Assembly (NCBI RefSeq): GCF_003007785.1
Contig: NZ_PXOH01000003.1
Location: 1 to 64,000 of the forward strand
Source: Aphanothece hegewaldii CCALA 016
GTDB lineage: Bacteria > Cyanobacteriota > Cyanobacteriia > Cyanobacteriales > Microcystaceae
DNA: 64,000 nucleotides
Reading direction: 5' to 3'
The notes below the pieces were generated by a model that saw only the letters and a list, made by a program, of their open reading frames with translations, was not told the DNA's origin and did not search any database. Below, in pieces: positions 1-9,508 of this stretch. The translations under genes were made by a program, and so were the position numbers. Position 1 is the stretch's first letter. Each line of letters begins with the position of its first letter.

Positions 1-2
1 CG

Positions 3-1694
3 CGTCTATTTAATACTTATGGTCCCACAGAAACAACCGTCGTCGCCACACAATACGAAATAACTTCATCTATTGACATCAATACAGTACTAATTGGAAA
101 ACCATTAAACAACGTTCAAACCTATATCTTAGACCAATACTTACAACCCGTACCTGTTGGAGTACTAGGAGAATTGCACATCGGAGGAAGACAACTAGCG
201 AGGGGCTATCTAAACCGTCCTCAACTCACACAAGAGAAATTCATTCCCAACCCTTTTAGTAATGACCCATTGGTTAAATTATATAAAACGGGTGACTTGG
301 CGCGTTATTTAAGTGATGGAAATATTGAATATGTCGGACGCATCGATAATCAAATAAAATTACGAGGATTTCGTATAGAATTAGGAGAAATAGAAAGCAT
401 TTTGATACAACATCCTGAGATTCAAAACGCTGTAGTAATAATGAGAGAAACAGCATCAGGAGACAAACAATTAGTAGCTTATTTAGTTGCTCCTGAACAA
501 CCTATAAATAATATCCGTGCTTTCTTACAGGAAAAACTTCCCCCTTACATTATTCCTCAAAATTTTGTCTTTTTAGAATCATTTCCCCTGTCTTTTAATG
601 GTAAACTCGACCGTAAAGCATTACCAACACCCGATAATCTCAATCGAAATTCATCAAATTTTATTGCACCAAGAGACCTTTTAGAACAACAACTCTCGAT
701 AATGTGGTCAGAGGTTTTAGAGCTTAATTCGATTGGAATTCGAGATAATTTTTTTGAAATAGGCGGACATTCCCTGTTAGCTGTTCAATTAATGTCTTTG
801 ATTAAACAACAGTTTGGACAAAATTTACCTTTAGCAACTCTTTTTCAGTATCCAACCATTGAACAATTAGCGAGTTTGTTACGCCAAGAAGCTAATTTAA
901 GCTTACATTCTCCTTTAGTTTCTATTCAACCCAAAGGAACTAAACCACCATTATTCTTTGTTCATCCTGTCGGTGGAATGGTTTTATGTTATTTTGATTT
1001 AGCCCAACAATTAGGAACAGAACAACCTTTTTATGGATTACAAGCAGGAAATTTAGATAAGATGAATAGTGTTGAAGAAATGGCGCAATACTATTTAGAA
1101 GCAATTCAAACTGTACAACCTCAAAGTCCTTATTTAATTGGGGGTTGGTCTTTCGGTGGTTTAGTAGCTTATGAAATAGCGCAACAACTTCAAAAACAGG
1201 GTGAAACGGTTTCTTTTTTAGGCTTAATTGATACCCACATTCCTGATGACGAGCCTTTAAATTTAGAGCATCCTCTGAATTTATTAGCAGATTTATTTAA
1301 TATTGAACGTCCAGAAATTGAGCCAGAATATGTAAATCTAAGCCAAGAAGAACAACTTATTTATGCTTTTGAAATTGCCCAAAAAACAAATTTAATTCCC
1401 GATGATTTTGATTTAGAACAAGCACAATATCTCTGGCAAGTTTATCAAAAAAATGTTATGGCTTTAAATGCTTATAAACCGCAATCTTATACAGGACAAA
1501 TTACTTTATTTCAAGCAACCGAAAATACTTTAGCTCAAGAAATCCAAAATAATCTAGAAAAATGGAGTGAATTAACAACTAATGAAATTAATAATTATTT
1601 GCTTTCAGGAACTCATTACACAATCGTTCGTCCTCCTTTTGTTGCTGATTTAGCATTGTGTTTAATACAGTGTTTGACAAACCTCACACCCTAA
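3..1694 (+). CDS. NRPS C-terminal module (A-PCP-TE), 5' truncated by window edge
   Basis: The reading frame is open from base 3, so this is the last 563 residues of a longer nonribosomal peptide synthetase. In order it shows the end of an adenylation domain (YGPTET near residue 7, GELHIGG, YKTGDLARY, a G-R-I-D-N-Q-I-K-L-R-G-F-R core, NGKLDRKALP), a peptidyl carrier domain with IGGHSLL (phosphopantetheine Ser257), and a thioesterase with GWSFGG (nucleophile Ser383) and a late GTHYTI histidine. This is the terminal elongation and release module: it activates an amino acid, holds it as a thioester, and hydrolyses or cyclises the finished peptide. The substrate-specificity residues lie mostly upstream and cannot be read. 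An internal TTG at 174 is not a credible start because conserved A-domain motifs precede it. Confidence 0.93.
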   Translation, partial: RLFNTYGPTETTVVATQYEITSSIDINTVLIGKPLNNVQTYILDQYLQPVPVGVLGELHIGGRQLARGYLNRPQLTQEKFIPNPFSNDPLVKLYKTGDLARYLSDGNIEYVGRIDNQIKLRGFRIELGEIESILIQHPEIQNAVVIMRETASGDKQLVAYLVAPEQPINNIRAFLQEKLPPYIIPQNFVFLESFPLSFNGKLDRKALPTPDNLNRNSSNFIAPRDLLEQQLSIMWSEVLELNSIGIRDNFFEIGGHSLLAVQLMSLIKQQFGQNLPLATLFQYPTIEQLASLLRQEANLSLHSPLVSIQPKGTKPPLFFVHPVGGMVLCYFDLAQQLGTEQPFYGLQAGNLDKMNSVEEMAQYYLEAIQTVQPQSPYLIGGWSFGGLVAYEIAQQLQKQGETVSFLGLIDTHIPDDEPLNLEHPLNLLADLFNIERPEIEPEYVNLSQEEQLIYAFEIAQKTNLIPDDFDLEQAQYLWQVYQKNVMALNAYKPQSYTGQITLFQATENTLAQEIQNNLEKWSELTTNEINNYLLSGTHYTIVRPPFVADLALCLIQCLTNLTP

Positions 1695-1719
1695 CCCCCT
1701 CTCATAAAAAGCGAGGGGG
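1695..1719. terminator. GC-rich hairpin between convergent NRPS and pepP genes
   Basis: CCCCCTC (1695-1701) pairs perfectly with GAGGGGG (1713-1719) across an 11-base A/T-rich loop, starting at the first base after the NRPS stop codon. There is no strong T-tract, so it may be an mRNA 3'-end hairpin rather than a classical intrinsic terminator. Confidence 0.4.
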
Positions 1720-1744
1720 AAAATGGTAAAAGAATCCTACATGA

Positions 1745-3067
1745 TTAATGTTCTATTTCTTCAATTAATTTAGGTGTAGAACAGGTTAAAACATCATGTC
1801 CTGTTTCTGTTACTAATACATCATCTTCAATGCGTATCCCAATACCTCGCCATCTTTCAGGTACTTCGGGTTGTCCTTCAAAAGGTTTAAAATCGGGTGA
1901 TATATAAATTCCAGGTTCAACCGTTAAAACATGACCAGATTGTAGAATTTGCCACGTTTCCTCATTACATTTATAACCTCCCGCATCATGAACATCCAAA
2001 CCTAACCAATGTCCCGTCCTGTGCATATAAAAAGGCTTGTATTTTTCCTCTTTAATAATTTCTTCAATATCCCCAACTAATAAACCTAAATCCATTAAAC
2101 CTTCAACTAGAACCCTAACGGCTGTATCATGAAAACAATTATAAGGTTGACCAGGTTGTACAGCTTCAATTGCTTTTAATTGTGCCGTTAAAACAAGTTC
2201 ATAAATGATTTTTTGTTCGGGTGTAAATTTTCCATTTACGGGAAAAGTGCGGGTAATATCGCCGTTGTAATACCCATAGGAACAACCCGCATCAATGAGC
2301 AGTAAATCATTATCTTGTAGCTGACAGTTATTCTCGATATAATGCAGAATACAAGCATTTTTACCCGATGCAACAATTGACGGATAAGCAGGCCCAATTC
2401 CCCCTTCAATACGGAAAGTATGTTCAATTTCGGCTTGAATTTGATATTCATATTTTCCGACTTTAGCAAATTCTCTCGCCCTATTGTGTGCCATAGCAGA
2501 GATAGCAGTCGCTTGACGAATCATTTCTAATTCAGCAGGACTTTTCACCAAACGCATTGGATGAAGAATAAAATTAGTATCTTCTATTGCTACGGGGGCG
2601 GTTCCTCGTTTCGGGTAGCCAGCTATGAGACGTTGCCAGTGAGAAAGAATAGTATCATTAAACTTATGATCGCGTCCTAAATGATAGTATATGCGATCGG
2701 CTTTTTCGATATACTGGGGTAACTTTTCGTCTAATTCGTGAATTGAATAAGCTTCATCCGCTCCAAAATCCTGTTTAACCCCCTCTACTCCCCAACGATA
2801 ACCCGTCCAAGTTTCTTTTTCTGGGTCTTTCGGCTGTACAAAAAGAATAAAGCGATGTTCCGCATGATGAGGCGCTAATACTGCAACCGCTTCGGGTTCA
2901 TTAAACCCCGTCAAATAAAAAAAATCGCTATCCTGACGATAAACATACTCTACATCGGAGTGCATCACGGCATGAGGCGCACTGCGAAAAATCGCTGTAC
3001 CATTGCCTACTTTTTCCATCAACCGTTCTCTACGTTGACGATATTCTGCTTGAGTAATGTCCATCAT
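1745..3067 (-). CDS. pepP: Xaa-Pro aminopeptidase (aminopeptidase P, peptidase M24B)
   Basis: This 440-residue cytosolic metallopeptidase would remove N-terminal residues that precede proline. Residues 1-170 form the aminopeptidase P N-terminal domain. The pita-bread catalytic domain follows with the full set of dinuclear metal ligands: Asp259 (LLIDAG), Asp270 (NGDITRTFPV), His353 (HRTGHWLGLDVHD), Glu384 (LTVEPGIY) and Glu414 (GIRIEDDVLVT). Length and motifs match the Escherichia coli PepP type. It faces the NRPS gene tail to tail and is probably transcribed alone. Nothing is missing. Confidence 0.95.
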   Translation of the reverse strand: MMDITQAEYRQRRERLMEKVGNGTAIFRSAPHAVMHSDVEYVYRQDSDFFYLTGFNEPEAVAVLAPHHAEHRFILFVQPKDPEKETWTGYRWGVEGVKQDFGADEAYSIHELDEKLPQYIEKADRIYYHLGRDHKFNDTILSHWQRLIAGYPKRGTAPVAIEDTNFILHPMRLVKSPAELEMIRQATAISAMAHNRAREFAKVGKYEYQIQAEIEHTFRIEGGIGPAYPSIVASGKNACILHYIENNCQLQDNDLLLIDAGCSYGYYNGDITRTFPVNGKFTPEQKIIYELVLTAQLKAIEAVQPGQPYNCFHDTAVRVLVEGLMDLGLLVGDIEEIIKEEKYKPFYMHRTGHWLGLDVHDAGGYKCNEETWQILQSGHVLTVEPGIYISPDFKPFEGQPEVPERWRGIGIRIEDDVLVTETGHDVLTCSTPKLIEEIEH

Positions 3068-3190
3068 AAGGGCGTTAAGTATCTACAAATAAAGATTTAT
3101 CTCTTTATATTATGGAAAAAAATTAATCTCATGGTTGACAGTTCTTGGAACAAGCTATGATCATTCATAAACGCTACTATCTTTAAGACT

Positions 3191-3403
3191 ATGGGTGAAT
3201 CAAAACGTCGTAAAGCAGCGCTCGGCGAAAAATACGGACAAGAAGAAAAAATCGTCTCTTGGCTTCCTTTTACCAACAAACAAGCCGAAGAAGCTTATAA
3301 AATAACCACTAAAGGAGCTTGGGTTGGTATTGGTGTTTTAGCAGCCATTTGGTTTACCATCTGGTTTATTGGTCCTGCGTTCGGTTGGTGGATGGTTCAG
3401 TGA
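3191..3403 (+). CDS. Small membrane protein, DUF2839 type
   Basis: This 70-residue protein starts MGESKRRKAALGEKYGQ and has one hydrophobic segment near the C-terminus (about residues 45-65, with WVGIGVLAAIWFTIWFIG). The basic N-terminus and single membrane span are typical of a small cyanobacterial family I recognise as DUF2839. Its function is unknown. It stands alone between pepP, which is divergent, and the MscS gene. The family assignment is from memory; the existence of the gene is well supported by codon structure and the membrane segment. Confidence 0.8.
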   Translation: MGESKRRKAALGEKYGQEEKIVSWLPFTNKQAEEAYKITTKGAWVGIGVLAAIWFTIWFIGPAFGWWMVQ

Positions 3404-3435
3404 ATTAACCGACCTTTGCGAGAAATTGTTGTTAT

Positions 3436-3461
3436 TGGTGCTTTTATTTTTTATGGCACCA
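3436..3461 (+). terminator. Possible terminator hairpin after the DUF2839 gene
   Basis: TGGTGC (3436-3441) pairs with GCACCA (3456-3461) about 30 bases after the stop codon. The following sequence is moderately T-rich (gttcttgttct) but has no clean U-run. Confidence 0.35.
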
Positions 3462-3609
3462 GTTCTTGTTCTAAAAGCTGTATCAAGCTGATCGCAAACT
3501 GAATCGGAATTTAACCCATTAGCATCATAAGAATTTATCAACCTCAGATAGAAGATAATTTTACTTAATTTGTTTAAAATTCTGCAATCATTTATTAATC
3601 AACGATGGA

Positions 3610-4605
3610 ATGAACGCAGAAATATCGATTATTTGGGACAAAATGCAGAAAATGGTCAATGATTTCCTATCTCTGCTGCCCAACCTGATCTTAGCATTAA
3701 TTGTCTTTGCTATCTTCTTCTTTACAGCTAGGACTATTAAGCGAGTCGTGAGAAACCTGACACGCAACCATCGCCAAGCGCGAAATCTAGGTTTAGTGCT
3801 AGGGCGATTGGCACAAGGAACAACAGTTCTACTCGGATTATTTATCGCATTGTCGATCGTAATTCCGTCACTAAAAGCAGGGGATCTAATTCAACTATTG
3901 GGAATTAGTGGAGTTGCGATCGGATTTGCTTTCCGGGATATCTTACAAAATTTCCTTGCGGGTATATTGATCCTTCTAACTGAACCCTTTCAAATTGATG
4001 ATCAAATTATCTTCAAAGATTTTGAGGGAACAGTAGAACAAATTCAAACACGCGCCACAATGATTAGAACCTACGATGGTAGGCGTATCGTCATTCCAAA
4101 TTCAGAGTTATTTACCAATTCTATTATTGTAAATACCGCATTTTCTCACCGCCGTTTCGAGTATGACATTGGGATCGGTTATGGGGATGACATCAACACA
4201 GCAAGACAATTAATCTTAGAAGCAATTCACGAAACTGATGGAGTTCTACAAGATCCTGCCCCTGATGCAATTGTCGTCGCGCTTGCTTGTAGTACAGTCA
4301 ACATCCGCGCTCGTTGGTGGGTACAACCGCCGCGTCGTGCCGATGTCCTAAAAGTTCAAGATCAAGTATTAACAAATATCAAAAATAAGTTAATGAGCAA
4401 TGGGATTGATTTACCCTTCCCAACACAGCAAATTTTGTTTCATGATCAGACTGAAGCAACAGATGGCGATCGCACTCGTCAACGGGAAGGTTGGCCATCC
4501 AAAAAAGGCCAAGATCCACAGCCCCGTAGTATTAGCGATGCAGTCTCCAAACTTGCTCAAATCAAAAATCAGCGAAATGGGAACGCCGAACAGGATAACC
4601 GATGA
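3610..4605 (+). CDS. MscS-family mechanosensitive ion channel
   Basis: This is a 331-residue inner-membrane protein. There are hydrophobic segments at about residues 20-45 and 65-90, and a third pore-lining helix in LLGISGVAIGFAFRDILQN. The cytoplasmic MscS beta domain follows (FEGTVEQIQTRATMIRTYDG and IVIPNSELF). The family opens under membrane tension to release solutes during hypo-osmotic shock. The C-terminal 50 residues are hydrophilic and probably disordered. Its stop codon overlaps the start of the next gene (ATGA at 4602-4605), which indicates translational coupling with the DUF2254 gene. An ATG at 3605 is out of frame, so 3610 was chosen. Confidence 0.92.
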   Translation: MNAEISIIWDKMQKMVNDFLSLLPNLILALIVFAIFFFTARTIKRVVRNLTRNHRQARNLGLVLGRLAQGTTVLLGLFIALSIVIPSLKAGDLIQLLGISGVAIGFAFRDILQNFLAGILILLTEPFQIDDQIIFKDFEGTVEQIQTRATMIRTYDGRRIVIPNSELFTNSIIVNTAFSHRRFEYDIGIGYGDDINTARQLILEAIHETDGVLQDPAPDAIVVALACSTVNIRARWWVQPPRRADVLKVQDQVLTNIKNKLMSNGIDLPFPTQQILFHDQTEATDGDRTRQREGWPSKKGQDPQPRSISDAVSKLAQIKNQRNGNAEQDNR

Positions 4606-5933
4606 AACAGACTAAATTTAGCCAACTTTGGGATTCACTACATTCTAGTTTCTGGTTTGTCCCAACCCTAATGGTTATTTTAGCGAGCGCACTTTCATTC
4701 ATCACAATTCAACTTGATCAAACGCTAAAAACGGATATTATTGGACAGCTTGGCTGGGCTTATTCTCTTGGCCCTAGTGGTTCACGCGCCATACTTTCTG
4801 CGATCGCTGGCTCAATGGCTACTGTTGCTACAACTGCCTTTTCTATTACAATTGTTGCGCTTCAGCTTGCATCTTGACAATTTGGCCCTCGATTGTTGCG
4901 TAACTTTATGCAAGATACGGGCAATCAGATTGTACTCGGAACATTTATCTCGACCTTTGTTTATAGCTTGCTGGTACTGCGAACGATCAATGGCGTTGAA
5001 GAAAACGAATTTGTACCCCATCTTGCCGTGACGTGTGGTATCGGATTAGCAATCGCTAGTATTTGTGTACTCATTTACTTTATCCATCATTCGGCCTCTT
5101 CGATCCAAGTCGATCAAGTCATTACTAAAGTTGGTATTGAATTAGAGGATGCAATTGATCGGCTTTTTCCCGACAAAATAGGAAGGGGTGCATCAAAGTT
5201 AAGCCAAGAACCGATAACGGACATTCCAACTAATTTTGAGCGTGATGCTTACTCAATTAAAGCCATCAATAGCGGCTATATTCAAGCCATTGATCATCAT
5301 CAGCTTATGAAGATTGCGACAGAAAATAACCTGCTGTTGAGAGTTCAGAACCGCCCAGGAAATTTCGTTGTTAAAGGTAGTGAGCTTGTACTGGTTTTCA
5401 GTGAGGAACGGGTTAACAAAAAGCTTACAAAGCAGATTAACGATACTTTCGTTTTGGGATTACAACGCACAGAGCAACAAGACGTAGAATTCTCCGTCAA
5501 CCAGCTTGTTGAGATTGCTGTACGCGCTCTTTCGCCTGGAATTAACGATCCATTTACTGCCATTCGGTGTATTGATCAACTGAGTGCAGCCCTGTGTGAT
5601 CTAGCTCAAAGAGAGATACCTTCTCCCTATCGCTACGATAATAATAACAAGCTTCGTATTATTGCTGAACCGATTTCATTCGCGGATGTGACAGATGCTG
5701 CTTTTAACCAAATTCGACAGTATGGAAAAACGAGTGTAGCGGTTACGATACGATTACTAGAAGCGATCGCTGTTATTGCTCCTTTTACCTATCATAAAGC
5801 AGACAGTGCCTCACTATTGCGTCATGCTAAGATGATTGAGCGCGGTAGCTACGAGGGAATTTCAGAGGAGTTAGACCGCGAAGATATCAAAGAACGATAT
5901 CTAGCAGCAGTTAAAGCACTCAAACAAGCATAA
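4602..5933 (+). pseudogene. DUF2254 membrane protein interrupted by one in-frame TGA
   Basis: Two open segments, 4602-4874 and 4878-5933, are in the same frame and together make one DUF2254-type membrane protein of about 443 residues. The TGA at 4875-4877 falls inside a continuous motif: TAFSITIVALQLAS, stop, QFGPRLLRNFMQDTGNQ. In this family the position is normally serine (ALQLASSQFGPR), so a single TCA-to-TGA change explains it. Transmembrane segments occur at about residues 15-35, 65-90, 105-125 and 145-165, followed by a soluble C-terminal domain. The gene is coupled to the upstream MscS gene. It may be a genuine pseudogene, a recent mutation, a base-call error, or an mRNA read through at TGA. 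A TTG at 4893 could restart translation of the C-terminal part. Confidence 0.88.
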
Positions 5934-5943
5934 TTTAGCCTAA

Positions 5944-6888
5944 TTACCGCCAATCATCGAGAACGAAAACATCAGGACGATTAAAACCTACTTTATTGGG
6001 TTTCTGCATAGCTACCCCCGTAATTTCTGTGCGGAACCCAAGATTTAGCATTGTACAATAAGCTTCATGACGACTGGTATTCACCCCTGCTCGTAACTTC
6101 GTCAAACCTTGAGTAAAACTAAACGCCTCACACAATTCCAGTAATCGCTCAAAGTGTTCACCTGCTTTATCTGTAGGTCGAATTGCACCAAATTTAACAA
6201 AACAAGTCTGATGACCCGCTTCAGTTCCTTGGCCACAGTGACAAACCGCAAAACCCAGCAAACGGTCATTATCCCACAACATCACCGTATCACCAAGTTT
6301 TAGAGTATCAACTGCTTGAATTTCTTTAGATAAATCTAATCCATCATAGATAGCATCAGTCAGACTTTGACACTCAAAGAGAGCGATCGCTTTTTCGCTT
6401 TCATTAAATTGAGAATAACAACTTTGAGACAAATTTAACTTAAGCGGTTGTATCGATTTCGCCATCACTGGAGTGAGAAACTGAGGATAAAAGCCGAATT
6501 TTTGATACAGTCCGTGATGTTTTGAGCTATTAGGAAAAGTAAAAAGTCCTGCTTGTTGTATTCCCCATGCTTCAAATCGTTCCATTTCTGCCGCTACCAA
6601 TGATTTAGCAATACCTTTCGCCCAAAAATCAGGATGAACACTTAAAGGTCCAAAAAAAGCAAAACTACCCCAATGAACCCCTAAAATTGAGCCGACTAAT
6701 TGTTGATTCATTTGAGCAGCAAAAGCCCCACTAGGTTCGGTTTTCCAACGATGGGGAAAATGAGCCGCACCACTCTCAAATTGCATCGGGTCGGGTAAAC
6801 CAATAAAAGTACCAAAAGCCAAGCGAAAAATCTGGTCAGCTTTGGCTAATTCTTGTTCTTGTAAAAGACGGATTATAATTTCTGACAT
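5944..6888 (-). CDS. GNAT-family N-acetyltransferase
   Basis: This is an acetyl-CoA-dependent N-acetyltransferase of about 314 residues. The N-terminal half holds the GNAT core, with a beta4-alpha3 acetyl-CoA loop (LSVHPDFWAKGIAKSLV) and the typical LYQKFGFYP strand-turn. The C-terminal half looks like a second, divergent GNAT-like domain ending in a FNRPDVFVLDDWR tail. I prefer the start MSEIIIRLL at 6888, which has an AGGT-like ribosome site a few bases upstream; an in-frame ATG at 6906 would add six residues. The substrate is unknown. It converges on the DUF2254 gene with only about 10 bases between them. Confidence 0.85.
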   Translation of the reverse strand: MSEIIIRLLQEQELAKADQIFRLAFGTFIGLPDPMQFESGAAHFPHRWKTEPSGAFAAQMNQQLVGSILGVHWGSFAFFGPLSVHPDFWAKGIAKSLVAAEMERFEAWGIQQAGLFTFPNSSKHHGLYQKFGFYPQFLTPVMAKSIQPLKLNLSQSCYSQFNESEKAIALFECQSLTDAIYDGLDLSKEIQAVDTLKLGDTVMLWDNDRLLGFAVCHCGQGTEAGHQTCFVKFGAIRPTDKAGEHFERLLELCEAFSFTQGLTKLRAGVNTSRHEAYCTMLNLGFRTEITGVAMQKPNKVGFNRPDVFVLDDWR

Positions 6889-7039
6889 GATAGACCTGCA
6901 CAACATTAAAAATGGGTTATTAGATAAGTAAAGAACAACTTAGAAAACCAGATATTTTATTAAATTTAACTTTAGCGAATCCGTATAACAGGACATTTTT
7001 ATAGGGTATTTATAACGAATTTAGTAACCTAAGATTAAT

Positions 7040-8743
7040 CTAAGTTTCTACTGGAGATTGAGGTAATTCAGTTAATGAATTGAGTTCGTTTTTCAGTTCT
7101 TCTGATAATTCTCCTTCTTTAATCGCTTCTAATTTAATAACTTCTTGAATTGCTTCTTGAATTGCTTCTTGTTTAAATTCTATTTCTCTATTTTTAGCCA
7201 GCATTTCTTTAAGGAGAGATCGAGGATTATCATTAATTCTTCCTGAACGAATAAACTCAGCATAGGTATCCGCTTCTATATTTAAAAGAGTTTCTCGCAA
7301 TTGTTCGACTGGTAAAAACTTTAATTGTGGATTTGCGGTTGTCAATTCTTTAATTTTTTCTTCAATATTCTTAAGTTGTTTTTCAATTAATTCCTGTTCT
7401 GCTTGATAAACTTGTGCATTAAAATCAGCCGATTTATCTAGAGATTCCATATAATTTAGAATACGATTAAGAGCGACCTTTTGAGCTAATAATTCTGAAT
7501 ATTCTAATCGAAGAGGCTGATCACCGATTAAATTGAGTTTATTTAATAACCACTGAATTGATAAACCTTGAACTAATAATGTAAATAATACTACGCCAAA
7601 AACAGTTTCAATAATTTCTTGACGCGCTGGAACAATAATCGGTAAACTCAAAGCGAGTGCAACTGAAACAGAACCTCTTAAACCACTCCACCATAATACA
7701 GTCTGTTCTCGCCAATTAATCTTACTTTCGGCGATAAAATTACTAAAATTACCTAAACCAAAAATACTAATAAAACGAGTTATTACTACGGCTAAAATCG
7801 CAATACCAATGACTTTAAAATTATCAGTTAAACTCGAAAATTTAACCTGATCACCAATTAAAAGAAAAACAATTGAATTCACAAAAAAAGCGAAGAACTC
7901 CCAAAACTCAGTTACTAATTGACGAGTTCGGGGATTCATGCCAATCCGAGAACCAAAATTCCCTAAAATAATCCCGACAATAACAACACCAATTACCCCA
8001 GATCCTCCTAATTCTTCCGTTAATAAATAAGTTCCATAAGCCGACACTAAAGTTAAAGATTGCTCAACTGATGGAACATCAATTCTTTGAGTTAGATAAG
8101 AAATTCCAAAACCAATTAAACCCCCGATGACCACGCCCAAACCAACATAAGTTAAAAAACGATTGAGAGTTTCAGACAGTGAAAAATCGTGAACACCGAC
8201 CGGCATTTCCGCTAAGAGAAGAAACGCCACAACTGCCACCCCATCATTAAATAAACTTTCGCCTTCCATTAGCGTTAGTAAACGATTACTTGCGCCCAAT
8301 TCTTTGAATAATGCGACAACTGCAACTGGATCGGTTGAAGCCAAACTTGCACCCACTAATAAAGCCGTTACTAAAGATAAAGACGTAAATTCATCTAAGG
8401 CAAATCCCACCCCAATCATTGAAATGATGACACCAACGATCGCAAAAAGACTTACAGGTAGCCAATTTTCTTTTAATTCTCGCCATCGGGTATTCCAAGC
8501 GGCTTCAAACAATAGAGGAGGCAGAAAAATTTCTAGAATTAACTCTGGAGAAAGATTAACTAAACGAATATCTAAAAACGCTAATCCCAAACCAACAATC
8601 ACCAAAAGGAGAGTATAGGGAATTTGGCGAAACCAAGTAAAAATCTTGGAAATGGTGGCGACACTCAAAGAAACGGAAAGAACAATTAAAAATTTTTCTA
8701 AATTTTCCTTAATGGCTGCATCGGCTACTGATTCTAAACTCAT
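7040..8743 (-). CDS. CPA1-family Na+/H+ antiporter with cytosolic helical tail
   Basis: This 567-residue membrane antiporter has roughly 12 hydrophobic segments in residues 15-410. Diagnostic CPA1 motifs are present: ASTDPVAVVALFKELGA, EGESLFNDGVAVV with the ion-binding Asp, and GLRGSVSVALALSLP. Residues 420-567 form a charged, glutamate/lysine-rich, helical cytosolic tail that may sense pH or calcium, as in the NhaP/NHE group. The repeated QEAIQEAIQEVI stretch near the C-terminus predicts coiled coil. It would exchange Na+ (or K+) for protons and control cytoplasmic pH. It is a single gene transcribed away from the DUF3038 operon. Confidence 0.93.
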   Translation of the reverse strand: MSLESVADAAIKENLEKFLIVLSVSLSVATISKIFTWFRQIPYTLLLVIVGLGLAFLDIRLVNLSPELILEIFLPPLLFEAAWNTRWRELKENWLPVSLFAIVGVIISMIGVGFALDEFTSLSLVTALLVGASLASTDPVAVVALFKELGASNRLLTLMEGESLFNDGVAVVAFLLLAEMPVGVHDFSLSETLNRFLTYVGLGVVIGGLIGFGISYLTQRIDVPSVEQSLTLVSAYGTYLLTEELGGSGVIGVVIVGIILGNFGSRIGMNPRTRQLVTEFWEFFAFFVNSIVFLLIGDQVKFSSLTDNFKVIGIAILAVVITRFISIFGLGNFSNFIAESKINWREQTVLWWSGLRGSVSVALALSLPIIVPARQEIIETVFGVVLFTLLVQGLSIQWLLNKLNLIGDQPLRLEYSELLAQKVALNRILNYMESLDKSADFNAQVYQAEQELIEKQLKNIEEKIKELTTANPQLKFLPVEQLRETLLNIEADTYAEFIRSGRINDNPRSLLKEMLAKNREIEFKQEAIQEAIQEVIKLEAIKEGELSEELKNELNSLTELPQSPVET

Positions 8744-8869
8744 AAAGGGGATGTAAAAACGGCGGTAAATGGATAGAATATCTGGCTGTGAGTCCGTCTA
8801 AACTATTGTATTACTGTTGATCACCAGAAAAATAGCTCAAATACAGGTTAGAATCTCTCTATTAAACTT

Positions 8870-8889
8870 CTGAGCAACTCAGGTTTTTT
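8870..8889 (+). terminator. Compact hairpin plus T6 just upstream of the DUF3038 gene
   Basis: CTGAG (8870-8874), loop CAA, CTCAG (8878-8882), then GTTTTTT. It has the form of an intrinsic terminator but lies only about 25 bases before an ATG. It could end a short leader transcript (attenuation) or a small RNA coming from 8744-8870. The stem is short, so confidence is limited. Confidence 0.35.
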
Positions 8890-8912
8890 GTTAAAAGCCC
8901 TTTTTTTGACTT

Positions 8913-9503
8913 ATGCCCCCTGAAGTGAAAATGCCTACATCTGCCCGAAATTGGGAGGATTTACCTCTAAATACGCCGCCTGATGGTCAACACTTAGATA
9001 ACATGAAAGCCCATCTAGACTTGATTTTAATGGCTTTAGAGGCCTTGACTGAAATTAGCTCAGATGGCATTTTACAGGCAGTCCACGCGCTAAACTTAGA
9101 AGAGGTGATCGCAGATCGAGTAGCCTTGTGGCGATTACGTCAGTCTAATCCTAAACGAAAAAGTTCGGGCGGACGAAAAAAAATGGATGTTGAAGAAGCG
9201 CGATCGCTGGTTATTATTATCGGTTATCTCGCTCAAGAACACAGAGAATTACTTCGTCGGGCTGTCGGTTTACTAGAACAAATGATCGCACAAAATCAAG
9301 AACCTCATCAAGCTTCCCTTCTAGGGGATTACCTCGACAACTTTAGCCAAATCTATCAAGATAGGCTAGAAGAAGGCGAAAAAGTGACAACCCAATCACT
9401 CACCCAATTAGCCTTTAAACTATTAGTCGATTTATTGTTTTACAGTAGTCATAATGGTCATCGTCGTCTTTGGTTAGCCCTTCTAGATTATTCAATTCCT
9501 TAA
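8913..9503 (+). CDS. DUF3038-type cyanobacterial protein
   Basis: This is a 196-residue, mostly helical soluble protein with no signal peptide or membrane segment. It has a lysine/arginine-rich patch (PKRKSSGGRKK, about residues 87-97) between two helical halves. I recognise it as the cyanobacterial DUF3038 family, whose function is unknown. Its stop is 5 bases from the start of the DUF4335 gene, so the two are almost certainly co-transcribed. It is the first gene of the run 8913-16263. Confidence 0.8.
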   Translation: MPPEVKMPTSARNWEDLPLNTPPDGQHLDNMKAHLDLILMALEALTEISSDGILQAVHALNLEEVIADRVALWRLRQSNPKRKSSGGRKKMDVEEARSLVIIIGYLAQEHRELLRRAVGLLEQMIAQNQEPHQASLLGDYLDNFSQIYQDRLEEGEKVTTQSLTQLAFKLLVDLLFYSSHNGHRRLWLALLDYSIP

Positions 9504-9508
9504 ATCTT

